Shown here: piece after piece, positions 32,555 to 45,600 of the stretch
Position numbering within the stretch: position 1 is the stretch's first letter
Layout of the letters: each line of letters starts with the position of its first letter
Source of the DNA: Ottelia alismoides
Lineage: Eukaryota; Streptophyta; Magnoliopsida; Alismatales; Hydrocharitaceae
Direction of reading: 5' to 3'
Assembly (NCBI GenBank): GCA_037367405.1
Contig: JAZKJV010011604.1
Span: 124,001 to 188,000, forward strand
DNA: 64,000 nucleotides
Notes under the pieces: model-generated
Told to the model about the DNA's origin: nothing
The model's database searches: none
Seen by the model: only the letters and a program-made list of their open reading frames with translations
Made by a program: the position numbers and the translations under genes

Positions 32555-35500
32555 TAGCCCAAAGAGCCATTAATGGGCTAATCATTTAAACTCACACTCA
32601 TGTGACAATCATAGGCTATTTAGAAAATAGCTAGGTAAGCTGATCAGTCACTCTGTTCCCGCGAGACTACGCCAAGTCCTTTTACGGCACTTGCATATCC
32701 CCAGTAGCAGTGCTCACATCCAATGCGAATGTTGCATCTTATGCAACTAATACTCAATCTTGTTAGTTATAGTGTCCTTGACACTACAGCTTAACAATTA
32801 TCATAACCAGTATTTCCATAATCCTTATAAGAATATCCTTATTTCTGGAGATCTCTATCTCCTAAGGTATCTTTAGTTAAGACCTTTTAGATCACTATCT
32901 ATAAAGTCTTAAACTTTTGAAGATAAGACTTTGAGATCACTATCTCAAAAAATCTTGTCATCTATGAAGATTTTGTTGTTACTGCAACCAAGTGTTTTAT
33001 TTCCTTAGTAGGACTAGTAACAGTTTACTACTCCCACTGCATGGCAGCCATCTGGTTTTTTTGTACACCTCTAGCATACATCCGGCTTCTCAGAACTGAT
33101 GCCCAAAGGCAAGTAGTTTTAGCATTCACTTCCTCAACTATTTAAGGTGTTATCCCTTTAGATAGGTCAGTACCATATCTTAAGGGATGGAAGCCATTAC
33201 TGGAATTTTCCATAAAATGGAATATGTCCAAGATGTACTATAAATGTGACAGTCCCATTATCCTCTTCTCTTTGCTTCCGAACTACTTCAGAACTAAGAT
33301 CTGAGAGGCATCTTTGAAATCATATTTCAAGTTATGGAACAACCCGATTATAAAACACTAATTATTATCCTTATATCATTTTTAAATGATTAGGATATCA
33401 TCTACATTTAACACGATGAACACAAAAGCACTCCCACTAAGCTTCATATGGTTCATCAAGATTCTATCTGAAATCATAACATTTATAATTTCATCAAATC
33501 TTATGATCCAACTGCAAGAAGCTTATTTGAGTCCATAGATGGATTCCTTAGCCTGCACACCTTGCTTTCCTCAACCATGAAGCCCTGGGGCTACTTCATA
33601 TGAATATCCTCAAAGAGGCATTCGTAGAGGAATGCAATATTGACTTACATCTTGAAGATGCAATAGTCAAGTTATGTAGCTAAGGTTAGCAATATTCTGA
33701 TGGTTTTAAGCATGGTCACCGAAGAGCAAGTCTCATTGCAAGCAATGTCTTCTCTTCCAGTGTATAGCTTATGGCTACGAACCGTGCTTTGAAGATCTCT
33801 ACCTTCTCATCAGGTTCTCTGTCTCTTGAAGATCCATTTACACCTTTACAGGTCTTACCCATATAGGTGGATCATCGAGGGTCCATATACAACACTTGTA
33901 TATGAAGTCTACATTAGACTTTTATTGCTATCCATCTATCCATGCTATGATCTTCAGAAGCTTCATCACATGAAGTTCGATCATTGTCAGATTTCTCTAA
34001 CACATGGAATCCATCCTCAAACTTATTTGAAGAGGTATTAATGTTTCATCTTTAATTGTCCTTTTAGTTTCTAATTTCAGGAGTCTCATTATAAATGAGT
34101 TCCTACACTTCATTTTCATCTTGATTCTCAAGAGTCTCAACCTCTAAGAATCATATTCTCGGTGATGAGATATTTTAAGAATCTCAAGGTCATAAAGTAG
34201 GTATCCAATACCATCCTTTATTTTCCTAATGAAGCAACACTCTCAAGTGCTAGATTCCAACATACATGGAACCTTATTAAGGATATACATTGTAGTCTCT
34301 ACTACACATATATACCTGGAAACTAAGGGATAATAATGCTAAAATTCAACATTGATAAGATCATGTCACACATGATCCAATTGTATCTACCTATAACTCT
34401 TTTGAGTTAAGGTGTGTTAGGAGGATTGAGATAGAAATGATATTCATATCTCCATAAGGTATTCTTCGAATTTATCTAGTAGGTACTTGCTACCTAGATT
34501 AGATCAAATTCATTTTATCTTCCTTCAAACTTTGGTTCTAAACCAAAATTAATGAAATCTTTGAACATTTCAAAGGTTTCTTAGGTGAAGAGAAGAAATC
34601 TCATATCATATAATCATCAATAGATATCACATATCCACAATGTTTACTATGATATAGATGATCCACATACATCAATATGTATGAGATCCTGAATACCTTG
34701 GCATCTTACACCATTCCCGAAGAAGGATGTATTAGACAATATTCATAAGTATGTAAGTTTTGAAATTTTAGACATTCTAAAGTTTCATCTCTTACTATTC
34801 TATTGATCAAATCAATAAAAAATGTCCAAGGCTTGATGCTAGATCATTGTCAAATGATCTTCATCCTCCTATTGATCTTAAGGTTTAATTTTAGTATTCA
34901 GAAATGTTAATGTACCATTCATTAATTTTTCTAATTTATGTGGAGTTCACTAGATTTTAGATTACTATCTGAAATATCTTCATCATAACTCTTTATGATA
35001 GTTCTATCTCAGAATTCATGTTTATTTCCAACATTTAGAAACAAACAATGAGTGTATTCTTATATCTAGGTCATAGAGACATTCTCTACGACTAAGGCTC
35101 TCCCACTGAAATTAACAAGTCTATTAATCCAAAAGAGATTGTTGCAACAATTGCATCAATATTCATGTGGACAACTATAAACCTTTAAGATCAAATTTTC
35201 CAGTCTTCTAAAACATATGCAACCCATTGCAAATGTCATCGGAAGATTGAGATACAATTATTTGACTTTATCTTATTCAATAGGTAAGTCAATATCAATG
35301 ATTTATGTAGATTATTCTGATGCTCCATCCTAGTCCTTTTCTAAGGATTCTAGACAGACTTGATAGTCATACTATCAACACATCAACTTATTACAGTATT
35401 GGCATTCATCCAACTCTTTGGATGTCATATGGAAGTCACAGAAGTCCAGTCAACTCTTTGACTTTCCTTCTTTCTTGGGTCCAACCCATGCTTCCATTGC

Positions 35501-38023
35501 GCTCCTTTTATCTATAAGCAACCATTGCTTAAGACTAAGGATCTCTTACAATAAATTCAAAAGAATTCAAAATAAGAGTATTTCAACATTTATTTATGCT
35601 TCATTAAATTCACACAATATGAATACTATGAAGCTTCATGAATGACTAGAGTATAGACAGTAGAAAAATGACACTCATCATCTACATCCATCTAAACTCA
35701 TAAAACATAGGTTCAGGTAGGTACTCAAACAATTTAAATACATCATCTCTTATAGAGCTACCATTCTGCATGATGCAGAGAACCATGTCACTCATGATTA
35801 AATGTCAAGAGCACATATATGTCTGCCAAAATATCTTCATTGATTTTATAAGGATTATTTGACAATTGCGATCATCATCGACATGTTACTTCCAAAGTAC
35901 ATCCAATGAGATCAAGACTATAGAGACATACAAACCCTAGGGTTGTAGTCCTATTGTCTATTTAATTGTCATTCCTCATTAGTATGAGGAGACTTGCATA
36001 TTGCAACCACATACATTATGTGTTCAATTGCAAGTACAATATCTGGATCATGAGTCCATTCCAAGATATTTCGCTGGTTACTATTGAGTATTTCATTGAG
36101 TGGGTTTTAATGAAGGATTATCTGAAATAAGAAATTTGCATAGATGTATGTATTTATATATACATATTTTACTTTGATTTAGGAATTTTTATATCAAAGT
36201 TGTCTTACCATGTCAACATTGAAAGTTCATTCCCTTAATCACTTTCAATGTAAGAGATATACTTACCATTATATCTCAAGCAAGATCTGGGATCTCCTTC
36301 CTTATCTTTGTTGCATCCCAATAATATGAGAACCTACAACTCGGATAAAAAGAAGCGGGAACACATTCCGCCTTGCAAGTCCAACTTGCATCTCCCAATT
36401 CGGTCTTTAACACCCGGGCCCACCACCCCTAAGGCGATGTTGACCCGTCATTAATTGAACCAACCGTCAACATGAATACAACTCGCTATGCGCAATCCAA
36501 TATCGCCCCAATAATATGAGGACTCGATATTGGGGTCACTACGCATACGTCCTTACTCTTTCGAGAAGCGAAGAGCCCGATCCAGATGCGCTTGCATACA
36601 GGAGCTGTCACTTCGGACAGGCGTCTCCCACATGCAATCCCTGGCGACGGAACCCTCCGCCTTGACGGGAGACCATGGATGTCACTTATGTGATCCTCCA
36701 TATCATATTCAAATTTTAATTAATTATCGTGAATCACATTCACATAATTAATTCTTCCAAGGGAATTATTAGCTCTAATCATATTAGAGTATTTCGATTG
36801 GACATAATCAATTTAATCATATTAAATTAATTATCAATCCAATTCAATCAATCAAACTTGATTATTTTACTTGAATACATATATGGTAATATCTCAAAAT
36901 ACGTATTAATTCGAATTTTAATAATTAAAAAAATACATCTTAATCCCTCGGACATTATCCCGGCCCTACCCGCTGTCATGGCCAGTACCGATGAGAGTGG
37001 GACGGACCACATACGTTGCAACCCGCAACCCCAATGCTCTCCGACTAGGCACCATATCCGCCTTGGGAAAGGATAATGCCAAATTGATTAATTTGTACTT
37101 GAGATGATCATCGGTTCTTCAACCGAAATTGTACCATATAGTAATAATCAAAACATTTTTGATTATAAGGAAATTTGCTAGACAAATTCCCAAATCCTAT
37201 TCAAGCATCAAGTTTGAAAGATTGTGATTTCCAATTATGATTTAGATCACATCTTAATCAATTATTGGTTAAGGCAATGTCATTTAAGGGAATAATTATC
37301 ATCAAATATTTCACAAATATTTATGCACAATTATTCTAGGAAATTAAACAATTTAATTTCACTAAATGATTAAATGACAATCACCAATCAAACATCAAGT
37401 TTGATGAATGCGTTTCCAATTAAGATTTAGATCAAATCTAATCAATTAATTGGTTGAGGCCAAGTCAATTATGTAAATAATCATCTTAAAATATTTCACA
37501 AATATTTTTCATGATTATTTCACGAAATTAACAATTAATTTCACTAATTGACAATCACTTGGTTCTAGATTAGGACTGTAATTTCAGCAGTGACCCCTAC
37601 TTACTAAAATTAGCATATCTCAATCATATTAAATCCAAATTAGACAAAATCAATTTTCATAGATTGCTAATTTGATTTAGGACAGAACCCAACTGACGTT
37701 ACACGCATTTCGAGGCAATTATAAACAGTAATTAACATTTTAATCACGTTCAGATCTACAGTTCCTGCAACAGTGCATACATGTTCATTAAAACAACCAT
37801 ATCTAGAGCATACAAAATCAGATTTACGTAAACTCAGATCCTATGGTTTCCTTATTTAATGGGGAACAAAATCCAAGTATTAAATTCGTGTTTAAACAAT
37901 TTAAACAGTGCCGAATTTATTTACTAAACAGATCTGCGAAATCAAATGCGATAAAAACTTTCGCGACCTTAACGAACCCAAGTCGTCCTCGGTTTTTCGA
38001 ATCATATTCGAAACCGTCAACCT
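32555..38023 (-). pseudogene. Copia-M internal region: decayed copia polyprotein
   Basis: Read on the minus strand, reverse transcriptase is recognisable between about 33900 and 33330: KVEIFKARFVA near 33835, then, with stops and shifts, FLYECLFEDIHMK near 33620 and FVFIVLNVDDILI near 33400, where copia elements have YVDD. An integrase-like piece lies near 34740-34430 (QDLIHIDVCG, ETFEMFKDF). RNase H (32560-33300) is not confidently readable. From 36330 to 38020 no Gag is recognisable; instead there is a long leader shared with Copia-P. The longest minus-strand frame here is only about 71 codons. The element could not encode a polyprotein. Confidence 0.8.
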
Positions 38024-38036
38024 GGCTCTGATACCA
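38024..38036 (-). promoter_or_regulatory. Copia-M primer binding site (initiator Met tRNA type)
   Basis: TGGTATCAGAGCC on the minus strand, two bases after the LTR end. Perfect match to the usual plant copia site. Confidence 0.93.
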
Positions 38037-38038
38037 CT

Positions 38039-40557
38039 TGAAGGATATGGAATTATCCTCAAGCGCATCACGGAAGCGTGATCGTCGTATTGGATACGAC
38101 GAAGAACAACTAGTCGTACTAGTTGTTCGGTGCAGCGGAATTTAAAAAAATTTTATTCGATGAAACCACATGATCCGAGAACCATTCTCAGATCGTTTCA
38201 TCTATAACCACAACAAGTATAATGCAATACCTCTTGAAGCGTGGTTGATCAAGTCTCTAAAGGAAGAGACCTCCTGTCTCAAGTCCGATCGTCGACGAGA
38301 CTGCTTGCGAGCGCGGGGATGAACCGCGTTGTCCTCGCAATCCAAGAAAATGATCCAAGCATGGTTGCTCCTGATCTCGTCGCACGAGATCAAACGTCTC
38401 CTTCGTGAGAGGAACTATCCAAGAAGACGGAGAACCGAAGAATGTCGAAGCGGCGGCGCGGTGGCGAAGGCGACGACGGTTCTCTCCTCTAGGGTATGGT
38501 GGACGGCCACCAACAAGAGAGGGAGAGAGGGCTGGCGTGTATGAAGAAATGAGGGAGAGAGAGCTCCAATATTGCAAGTTATTAGAGAGCATAGTATGCC
38601 TCTCTATTTATAGGGTTTTGGGATCCATGGATCTCAATCCATAGGACACATAAAATCAATGGGTGAGATTGATTTGTGTCAATCCAATGGCCAAGATTGT
38701 TGTTGTCAAAAGCAACAAATTTAGGTCAAAATATATTTGACAAAATCAAATATAATTTATTCCTAAATCATCCCAACAAATAAGGAGAGTACACATGGAG
38801 ATCAAATCTCCATGTGCAATCAAGAGGGGACGGCCACCCATTCCATATAGGAATTGGGTGCCGCCCACTTGTTTCCCAATGGAGAGCAATCTCATGGATT
38901 TCCATGAGATTGCATATCTCCTTGGATTTCTCTCCTATTAATTTGCAACAAATTTTGTTGGGTTTTATTCTTCAAAAATAATTCACAATTATCTTTGAGA
39001 ATATTGCATTCTTGCCATGGAAAAAATTGTGAATCATATTCACAACCCAAAACAACATATAATTCATATTGTTAATTAATTACACAATGTGTATCCAATA
39101 CACATAATAATTAATCAACACATATAAATTATAATTAGCTCTCTCTAATACATTATAAATCACATTTATAATATATTATGAATAATTGAATATTTCTATC
39201 TACATTATTCTTATCCACATTAATTAAATCACATTTAATTAAATTGGATAATTTCTTCACACATCAAGATGATTAAATCACATTTAATCATTATTTCTTC
39301 ATTGCTTAGATCTTATGGAATTATTCTTGAACCCTTCAAGAATAATGCAATCTCTCCGCAAATACTTGGAGATAAGGACAGGGCGATTGTATTGTTCCAC
39401 GTATAGTGACATGGATATTGAGATCATATCTCAAATCCAGATCGCGGGCCTCCCATAGATGCTTGATTAAATCAAGACCGTAAATCTAATCTTCTCATTG
39501 TATCTGAATCATATTCAGATCAATGTCCAACACTTGGACTAAGATCAGATCACTTCTCTACTGAGAGGAGTCACTAAAATCCAGACCCGTTTCATCACTC
39601 CCTAGGAATGGAAGCGTCATGGTTATACAACCGTTTATGATCAAATCACCCTCAGGTATTCCCAATACCTGTACATCTTGCATACTGGAAGACTCAGACT
39701 AAACCCGAAGTATTGGATCAACTTTATACTGTCTACTTCATGGTTTTATCAGTAAGTTTCTCATTCGATCATTGGGAGTTGGTATCGATCATACACTTTC
39801 CAAAAGTGTATATCATACCTAGGTCTTGATCATATACTAAAAGTATATATCAAACCTACAAATTCAGTCAAGCTTCCAAAGCGAGACGACCATGCGCATG
39901 GAATTTGATTCATCCCAATATCTCATGAGTGAGCTCATGTCTTCCGGTTCAGTAACTGAACCTGTATGATCCCTTTGAGAGATCGTATTACTCATATGCC
40001 CTTATATGTACACCAGCGCGCCGGTGTATAGACCTTGATTAGGTCATCAACCTATTGGTCTGCCAAATGTACATACTTGGACATATAGCAACACATCTGT
40101 CTCCGGTCAGAGGATGCGTGCCTATATCATGACAGCATATGATATAGGACTTTGGTTATCTCGATCTCGTTAAGTCAACTCTTTGACCTAACTAATCTGA
40201 CACCTCCGAATCTCTATTCCTATGCAGAGGACCTGCATCAAGAGGTCGGTCATATATCAGCCTTCAGAGATAGGATTGCCATCTCCTACTCAGGCTGGAG
40301 ATCATCTCTTAATAATCATTTGACGGTGCTTGATGAGTCCTCAATCTAACTCTTTAGATATTCATCCAAGCACCAGCCTCTATGATTCAATAGTTGAATC
40401 AGTAGCTGTATGATTATTAAGATGGCCATGGTACATAACCCTAATTGTACTAAGGGACCTATTATACAAATTATTCATTCTTCATTTCAGATCAGGGAAT
40501 GATATGTGCAATAACATTTATTGCATAATGGCTCACCGTGGGCTCGCATTTCCAACA
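38039..40557 (-). repeat. Copia-M 5' LTR
   Basis: 2519 bp, nearly identical to 30037-32545. Visible differences include a short insertion near 39205 (CATTATTCTTATCCA region) and a four-base loss near 38788. A TATA box is at 38612-38605. Confidence 0.93.
38042..38128 (-). repeat. Four consecutive hairpins at the end of the Copia-M 5' LTR
   Basis: Perfect inverted repeats in 87 bases: AGGATA 38042-38047 with 38054-38059; ATCACG 38067-38072 with 38077-38082; CGTCGTAT 38083-38090 with 38094-38101; GAACAACTAG 38104-38113 with 38119-38128. The 3' LTR has the same set at 30040-30126, with small changes in arms and loops. Confidence 0.8.
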
Positions 40558-40562
40558 CTCAT

Positions 40563-42650
40563 TTGTTTATTTTCTCATCTCTTATTTGTTTATTCTTTAG
40601 ACTTTTCTATACCCAGTACGAGTTACATCTTCTCTTTTCTCTCCGATCTATGAGGACACAACTCAAGCTCAATATAGGGGGGTCGTATATACTTTGTATA
40701 TACCTTAGCCATAACTCGTACTTTCGTATTTTCCTAAATAAATATGGCTATTACACTTATAAAAGTCATTAAAAACCTTAACAAAAAGTTGTAATTCTTC
40801 CGCAAATTCTTTTTGTATTGACTGATTAATAAATAAGGTGAAAATATTTTTTGCAAAATGTTTGAAAAATAGTTTGAAAATCCTTGTGAAAAATCTTTTG
40901 AAAACTATTTTGAAAACATTTTGTTGCATGTTTTCAACCTTTGTAAAACATTTAGAATGAAAAATTATTTTCTTTGTGTGAAATAAAATGTTTAAAAAAT
41001 GAATTGCAAATGGTTTGAAAAAATGGTTGCAAAAATATTGAAAAATCTATATATATATATATATATATATTGTTTGGAAAACCTTTTTAAAATGCTTTTC
41101 AAATGTGTGTACATGTTTGTAAAAATGTTTGTAAAAATTATCTTGGACTAGAGTTTTCTAAATTGTTTGAAAAACTTGTTTCAAATAAGTGTGAGGAATA
41201 CGTACATCTTACCTAAAATTCTTTAAGTATATATCTATAAAATTGACCACTTACCCTTTATAAATATGTAAAATCTAATTCTTGTAAATAAAAGATGCAT
41301 CCCCTTGTAAATATTTGTACCTAATTTTTGGCCAAAATCTTTTGTTTTAAAAAATCCCAAAAACATGTGCAAAACTAAAATCCAAAAACATTTGAAAAAT
41401 CATTTTGAAAATCAAAAAATGCATATGTGTCATCTTTTCAAAAATCCATAAAAAGTTCAAATTCTTTGAAAATAGCATCACAAAAATATTTTCTGCATAG
41501 CATTTGCATAACATGAGCATTTTCAAGATTCAGTTTGATGGTTGAACAAGTCTTAGTAAAATTCGAAGATTGGAGCTTGGTTAGACCTTAAATCTACCTA
41601 ATTAACAAGAACCTTATAGGAGCTGGAATTGAGGTACTTCAGGTCTAGTTGACTTAATTCTTTGAGGATCGCAAGACTTGGTTCAATGGATTCTTGACTT
41701 CCTAAGTAGAGCATTTCAGAGCACATGCACGACTCTTGTTGATAATGACCTAACTTGGACACATGTACCTTTCACTTGGCTCAACTCAGTTGGAGTGGTG
41801 AGGGGGTTGGATTTGCCGGTATGAGACGTACACAGGTGGAAACACTTTTCCTCCTCTAGGGAGGGAAGTGCACCCCAACCCATCTGGTGATGATGAGTTT
41901 TGAGGATAGGAGAGTGTGGGTTGCAATAAATCTTCAAAAGAGTGATAGTTTACTGGCTCAAGAGGAAAAACTCCTTATGTAAATGCTGTTGTATATAGTA
42001 TTCAAAAACAATCAAAAACTCCAAAAATGTGGACATGCCTGTACACAAATAAAAATGTCTGCCGGAGCGTACATATGAGTATAGTCAATAAGCAAGCTTG
42101 AGCTTCAATGTCAAATCATGTGAGCCTGCAACTGGATGACTTGACTACACTGGTCTTGCATCCGAGGATAGGTAGCTACACTGGCTACCGTCCATTCTTC
42201 TCTTCACCCCCTCCTCTTGAGCTGGTTGCCACTTGAACTTAGATGGGGAATACCCCGCTCCTCGAGGAATGAGTTGTTGGATTGGGGAATCATTGGGTAG
42301 TCATATTGGAGAAGACAATCTCTTTGTCATTTCAGTTGGGGAGATCCACTATCACATACACTGTACAAGTCAGACTCATAGTCATTAGGGTTTGCATTTG
42401 AGTTGAAGTATTCTAACCTGGCTATTGAGGGGACTTGAGCAGAGTTTTGGGATTCTCGAAGGCTGTTGGATTTCAGATCTGGTTCTCATTAAGGTTCCGC
42501 CAGCACTAAAATTCCAAAGGCCCGACTTAAGCTCCAAACTTTGATTTTGTGGGGACAAGTTTGATAATAAAAATCAATCCATCTTTCTTCTTTTTCTTTT
42601 CTTTGTTTTTCTGTTCTGACTTATTGCATAAGTGTTTGCTAGGGACTAGC
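40563..42650 (+). other. Athila-2 3' non-coding region
   Basis: Begins with the end of the hairpin array: outer arms ACGAGTTACA (40618-40627) and CATAACTCGT (40710-40719) around a lone AATATAGGGGGG and a GTATATAC/GTATATAC hairpin. Then come AT-rich TTTGAAAA words (40840-41480) and a block shared with Athila-1 (41580-42640). No supported gene. Confidence 0.75.
41048..41070. repeat. TA dinucleotide microsatellite
   Basis: 23 bases of alternating T and A. Not present at the matching place in Athila-1 or -3, so a local expansion. Confidence 0.95.
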
Positions 42651-42669
42651 AAAGGAAAGTATAGGGGGA
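42651..42669 (+). promoter_or_regulatory. Athila-2 polypurine tract
   Basis: AAAGGAAAGTATAGGGGGA directly abuts TGATGAAT of the 3' LTR. Confidence 0.87.
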
Positions 42670-45600
42670 TGATGAATCTACATTTCATCATCTTTATTCT
42701 TTCATTTTGGCCTAAAACCGTAGCAAATGCATGTAAATACCTCTAATTCAGGCATTTTAACATTCATGCATGTGTGTGTAAATAGTGTATAAAATACATT
42801 TTTTAAAGCCAAAATTATAGAATAAAGAAAAGAAAAGAAAAAGAATATAATATTGCAAATATTTTATGATGCCAAACCCCGAGACTTAGGCATCTTGATG
42901 ATTGGGCCGACAAGGAATAAAGTAGGGGGAGATAAGGGTCAAAATACAATAAAAATTCCCTTTTATTTAATTCATTCTTTATTCATTTTGGGATCTATTT
43001 TTGGTTCCACTTTTTATACTTCAAATAAAGAAACTTTGTACATTAAAGTGGTAGATAATTAAATATAGAAAATTACAAAATTGATTTCACCGAAAAATAA
43101 TGTACAGATAAAAAGGTATGATCTGAATAATTTTCTAAAATCCCAACTTCCCAGACCTGTATCGCTTAAATAAAAACTCGAAACATATCAAAATCATCTT
43201 TAATTAATATAATTTTCAATAAGCTATTTAATGAAGGTGGTTTCATATTTTTCGGAGTTATGATTTGAAAGTTGAGTTTTATATCCCTATTGTATACTTG
43301 TACATATTAAAATATTCATTTTAATTTATTATTCATTATTTTGATAATTTCATATTTTTATAACTTTCTAAATAATATTTATAATATAGATGTATATGAA
43401 AACTGGAATAAAATACTAAAAAACATAAAAATAAAATACTTATACAAACACATAGGTATAATGCCTATAACTATACCTATATAAACAATTCATCTATTTA
43501 TTTTATTGTACAAAATATTTCAAAAAAGTAAATTAAAAATATATCTGAGTGTCTAAAACTAATATGTAAATATATAAAATAATAAACAAAAATTAAAATA
43601 TATAGATAATTATACATATACATGGCATTAAAAGGTAACTTACAATTCCACACTTCGAGAAACTACATAAAAATCACCATAAAATACTTTATAAAATAAT
43701 AAAGATTTTTTCTTCAATAAACTAAAATTAATGAAATAATTTGCTATTTTGAAACGAATTTATAATTCTTTTTTCCAGGGATTTTTCTGGTTGATCCACG
43801 TGGTCCAACCAGGTTCTTTCCCTGGTTGACCTCGGTCAACTCTCTGACCGAGGTCTGGCCTTGTGTCAGAACAGGTTGTGACACGTTTTCGCGGATTTTT
43901 CGAGGTTGAATCTTGCATCCTTTCGTGATGATCCCTTTTGCACTTTTGCTCCTCGATAATCCAAGATATACGCCCGTAGCTTTCCTTGGGGATTGCATCG
44001 CTGCTCTGCATGATTCACCTCGTTCATTCATCGCTTCGTCAACTCCTACACCCCCCCCGATCATCCTTGAGCGTTTGATTGCTCTTCACCACTCGAACTT
44101 CAACCTAGGACGTCGGCAACCTTCCTAGTGATAACAAGAACCGGCTGCGCTCGCCAGAAGGCTTGAGAGGTGTTGAAACGAGCTAATCCACCTTGCCAAA
44201 GTGGACCGCCGGAGCTAGCTGCTGGTGCCCTTCCTCGATGAGTGTTTCCCCTTCTTTTGTACACCTTTTAATTCCTTAGGATATCGGTACTTGGATCTCG
44301 CTATTCATCGTCACCAAATTGCTCTTTATCATCACAAAATCCCTAAATCTCCGCCCGACCGTGCGTTGTGTTCGCCGGCTGATGCGGATCGCCTCATCCG
44401 ATCATATCCACCTCTCCGTGGGTCGAGGCAACTTTCCCTCGACCCTTTCACCTATTTTATGCAAGTCCTGAGCCAAACCAGCATTTGGGGGAGATTTTGA
44501 CCACAGGCCGGAGATACCTGGGGCCTCCAGCTCCGCCGCCCCCTAGCGTGAACACCGCTTCCCTCCGACGATTTCTGATGCCTCTAGTCGATAGAAGAGA
44601 CCTGCAGGAACTCCCACGGAAATTTTGAGCTTCCCTGGACGTTGGAGGAGTGAGATCAGAGGGAGAGAAGGACACCCTCTCCGGCCTTCGTCCTTGTTCT
44701 TCCTTAGCCTCGCTTCGCCGTCAGATCAAGAACACCTGTCCCAGGTCCCCCGTCGCCATTAGATCTCTGCACGTGTCCACCATTCGATCATTGGAGGAGA
44801 TCTAATCTTAGCCATTCAGCGTGAAGGGGTATAATGCAAGGAGGGCATGACGCGTGGCAAGTCATCGCACATCAGCCGTCTGCTCGGGCCTATCGCGAGG
44901 GTATTTTGCATACGTCCCCTCATAATTTTTGCTTTTAAATTTTAGTAGTGTAGATTCTCTTTTTTGTCTCTATTTATTTCATGCGTCTATAAAACCCTAA
45001 AAAATTCTTAAAAAATATAATTGCATGTCTGTTGCATTGCTCTATCATGTTATATTTGTATTTTACGTTTTTGTTGCATTTTAATATTTATAAAATTAAA
45101 AAACATGCAATTTCTTCACTGTTTGCATTAGAAAGTACATAAAAATTATAAACACTTTTGAAAAGATCAAAAAAATTATATTTTGTTTGTTTCTGTGTTT
45201 TTTTAATTTCAGACCAAAAATCACTAAAAATTTTAAAAAAATACTCCTAAAAATTAGAAAAACCCTAAAATCTTCATAAAACTCTTAAAAATTCCTAAAA
45301 AAGTCACAAAAATCTAATTTCTATTTCTAAATTTTCCTTACTGAATTACCTTTAGTTTAAAATTAATTTGGAGAATTGCTGATACTCTTTGATATTTTTT
45401 GTCTCCATTTTAATTTCGGGAATTGTTTTTATTCAATATTTTCAATATTCTTGAATTTAAAAATATCAAAAAAAAATTAGGAAAAATCTAGAAAAATCAT
45501 AAAAACATTATGAAAATATAAAAATCACAAAACACTTTATTCCTTGTATTTTATGTATTTTCACCTTTTTTATACCTCACTTATCTCTCTTGTGCATATA

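Larger units (their letters stand above)
30037..40557 (-). mobile_element. Copia-M: nested Ty1/copia element on the minus strand
   Basis: 10,521 bp with two LTRs of about 2.5 kb, the Met-tRNA primer site read on the minus strand at 38036-38024, a polypurine tract at 32554-32546, ends TGTTGG..CTTCA and the CTCAT duplication. The LTRs look nearly identical by eye with a few substitutions and short indels, so insertion is comparatively recent. Yet its internal coding region is full of stops, so it was probably mobilised by proteins from other copies. Confidence 0.94.

Noticed and set aside
36486..36701. Host gene fragment in the copia leader
   Set aside because: Open frame noted in both copies, but no recognisable family and mostly amino-acid-changing differences; kept as a low-interest finding, not as a gene.
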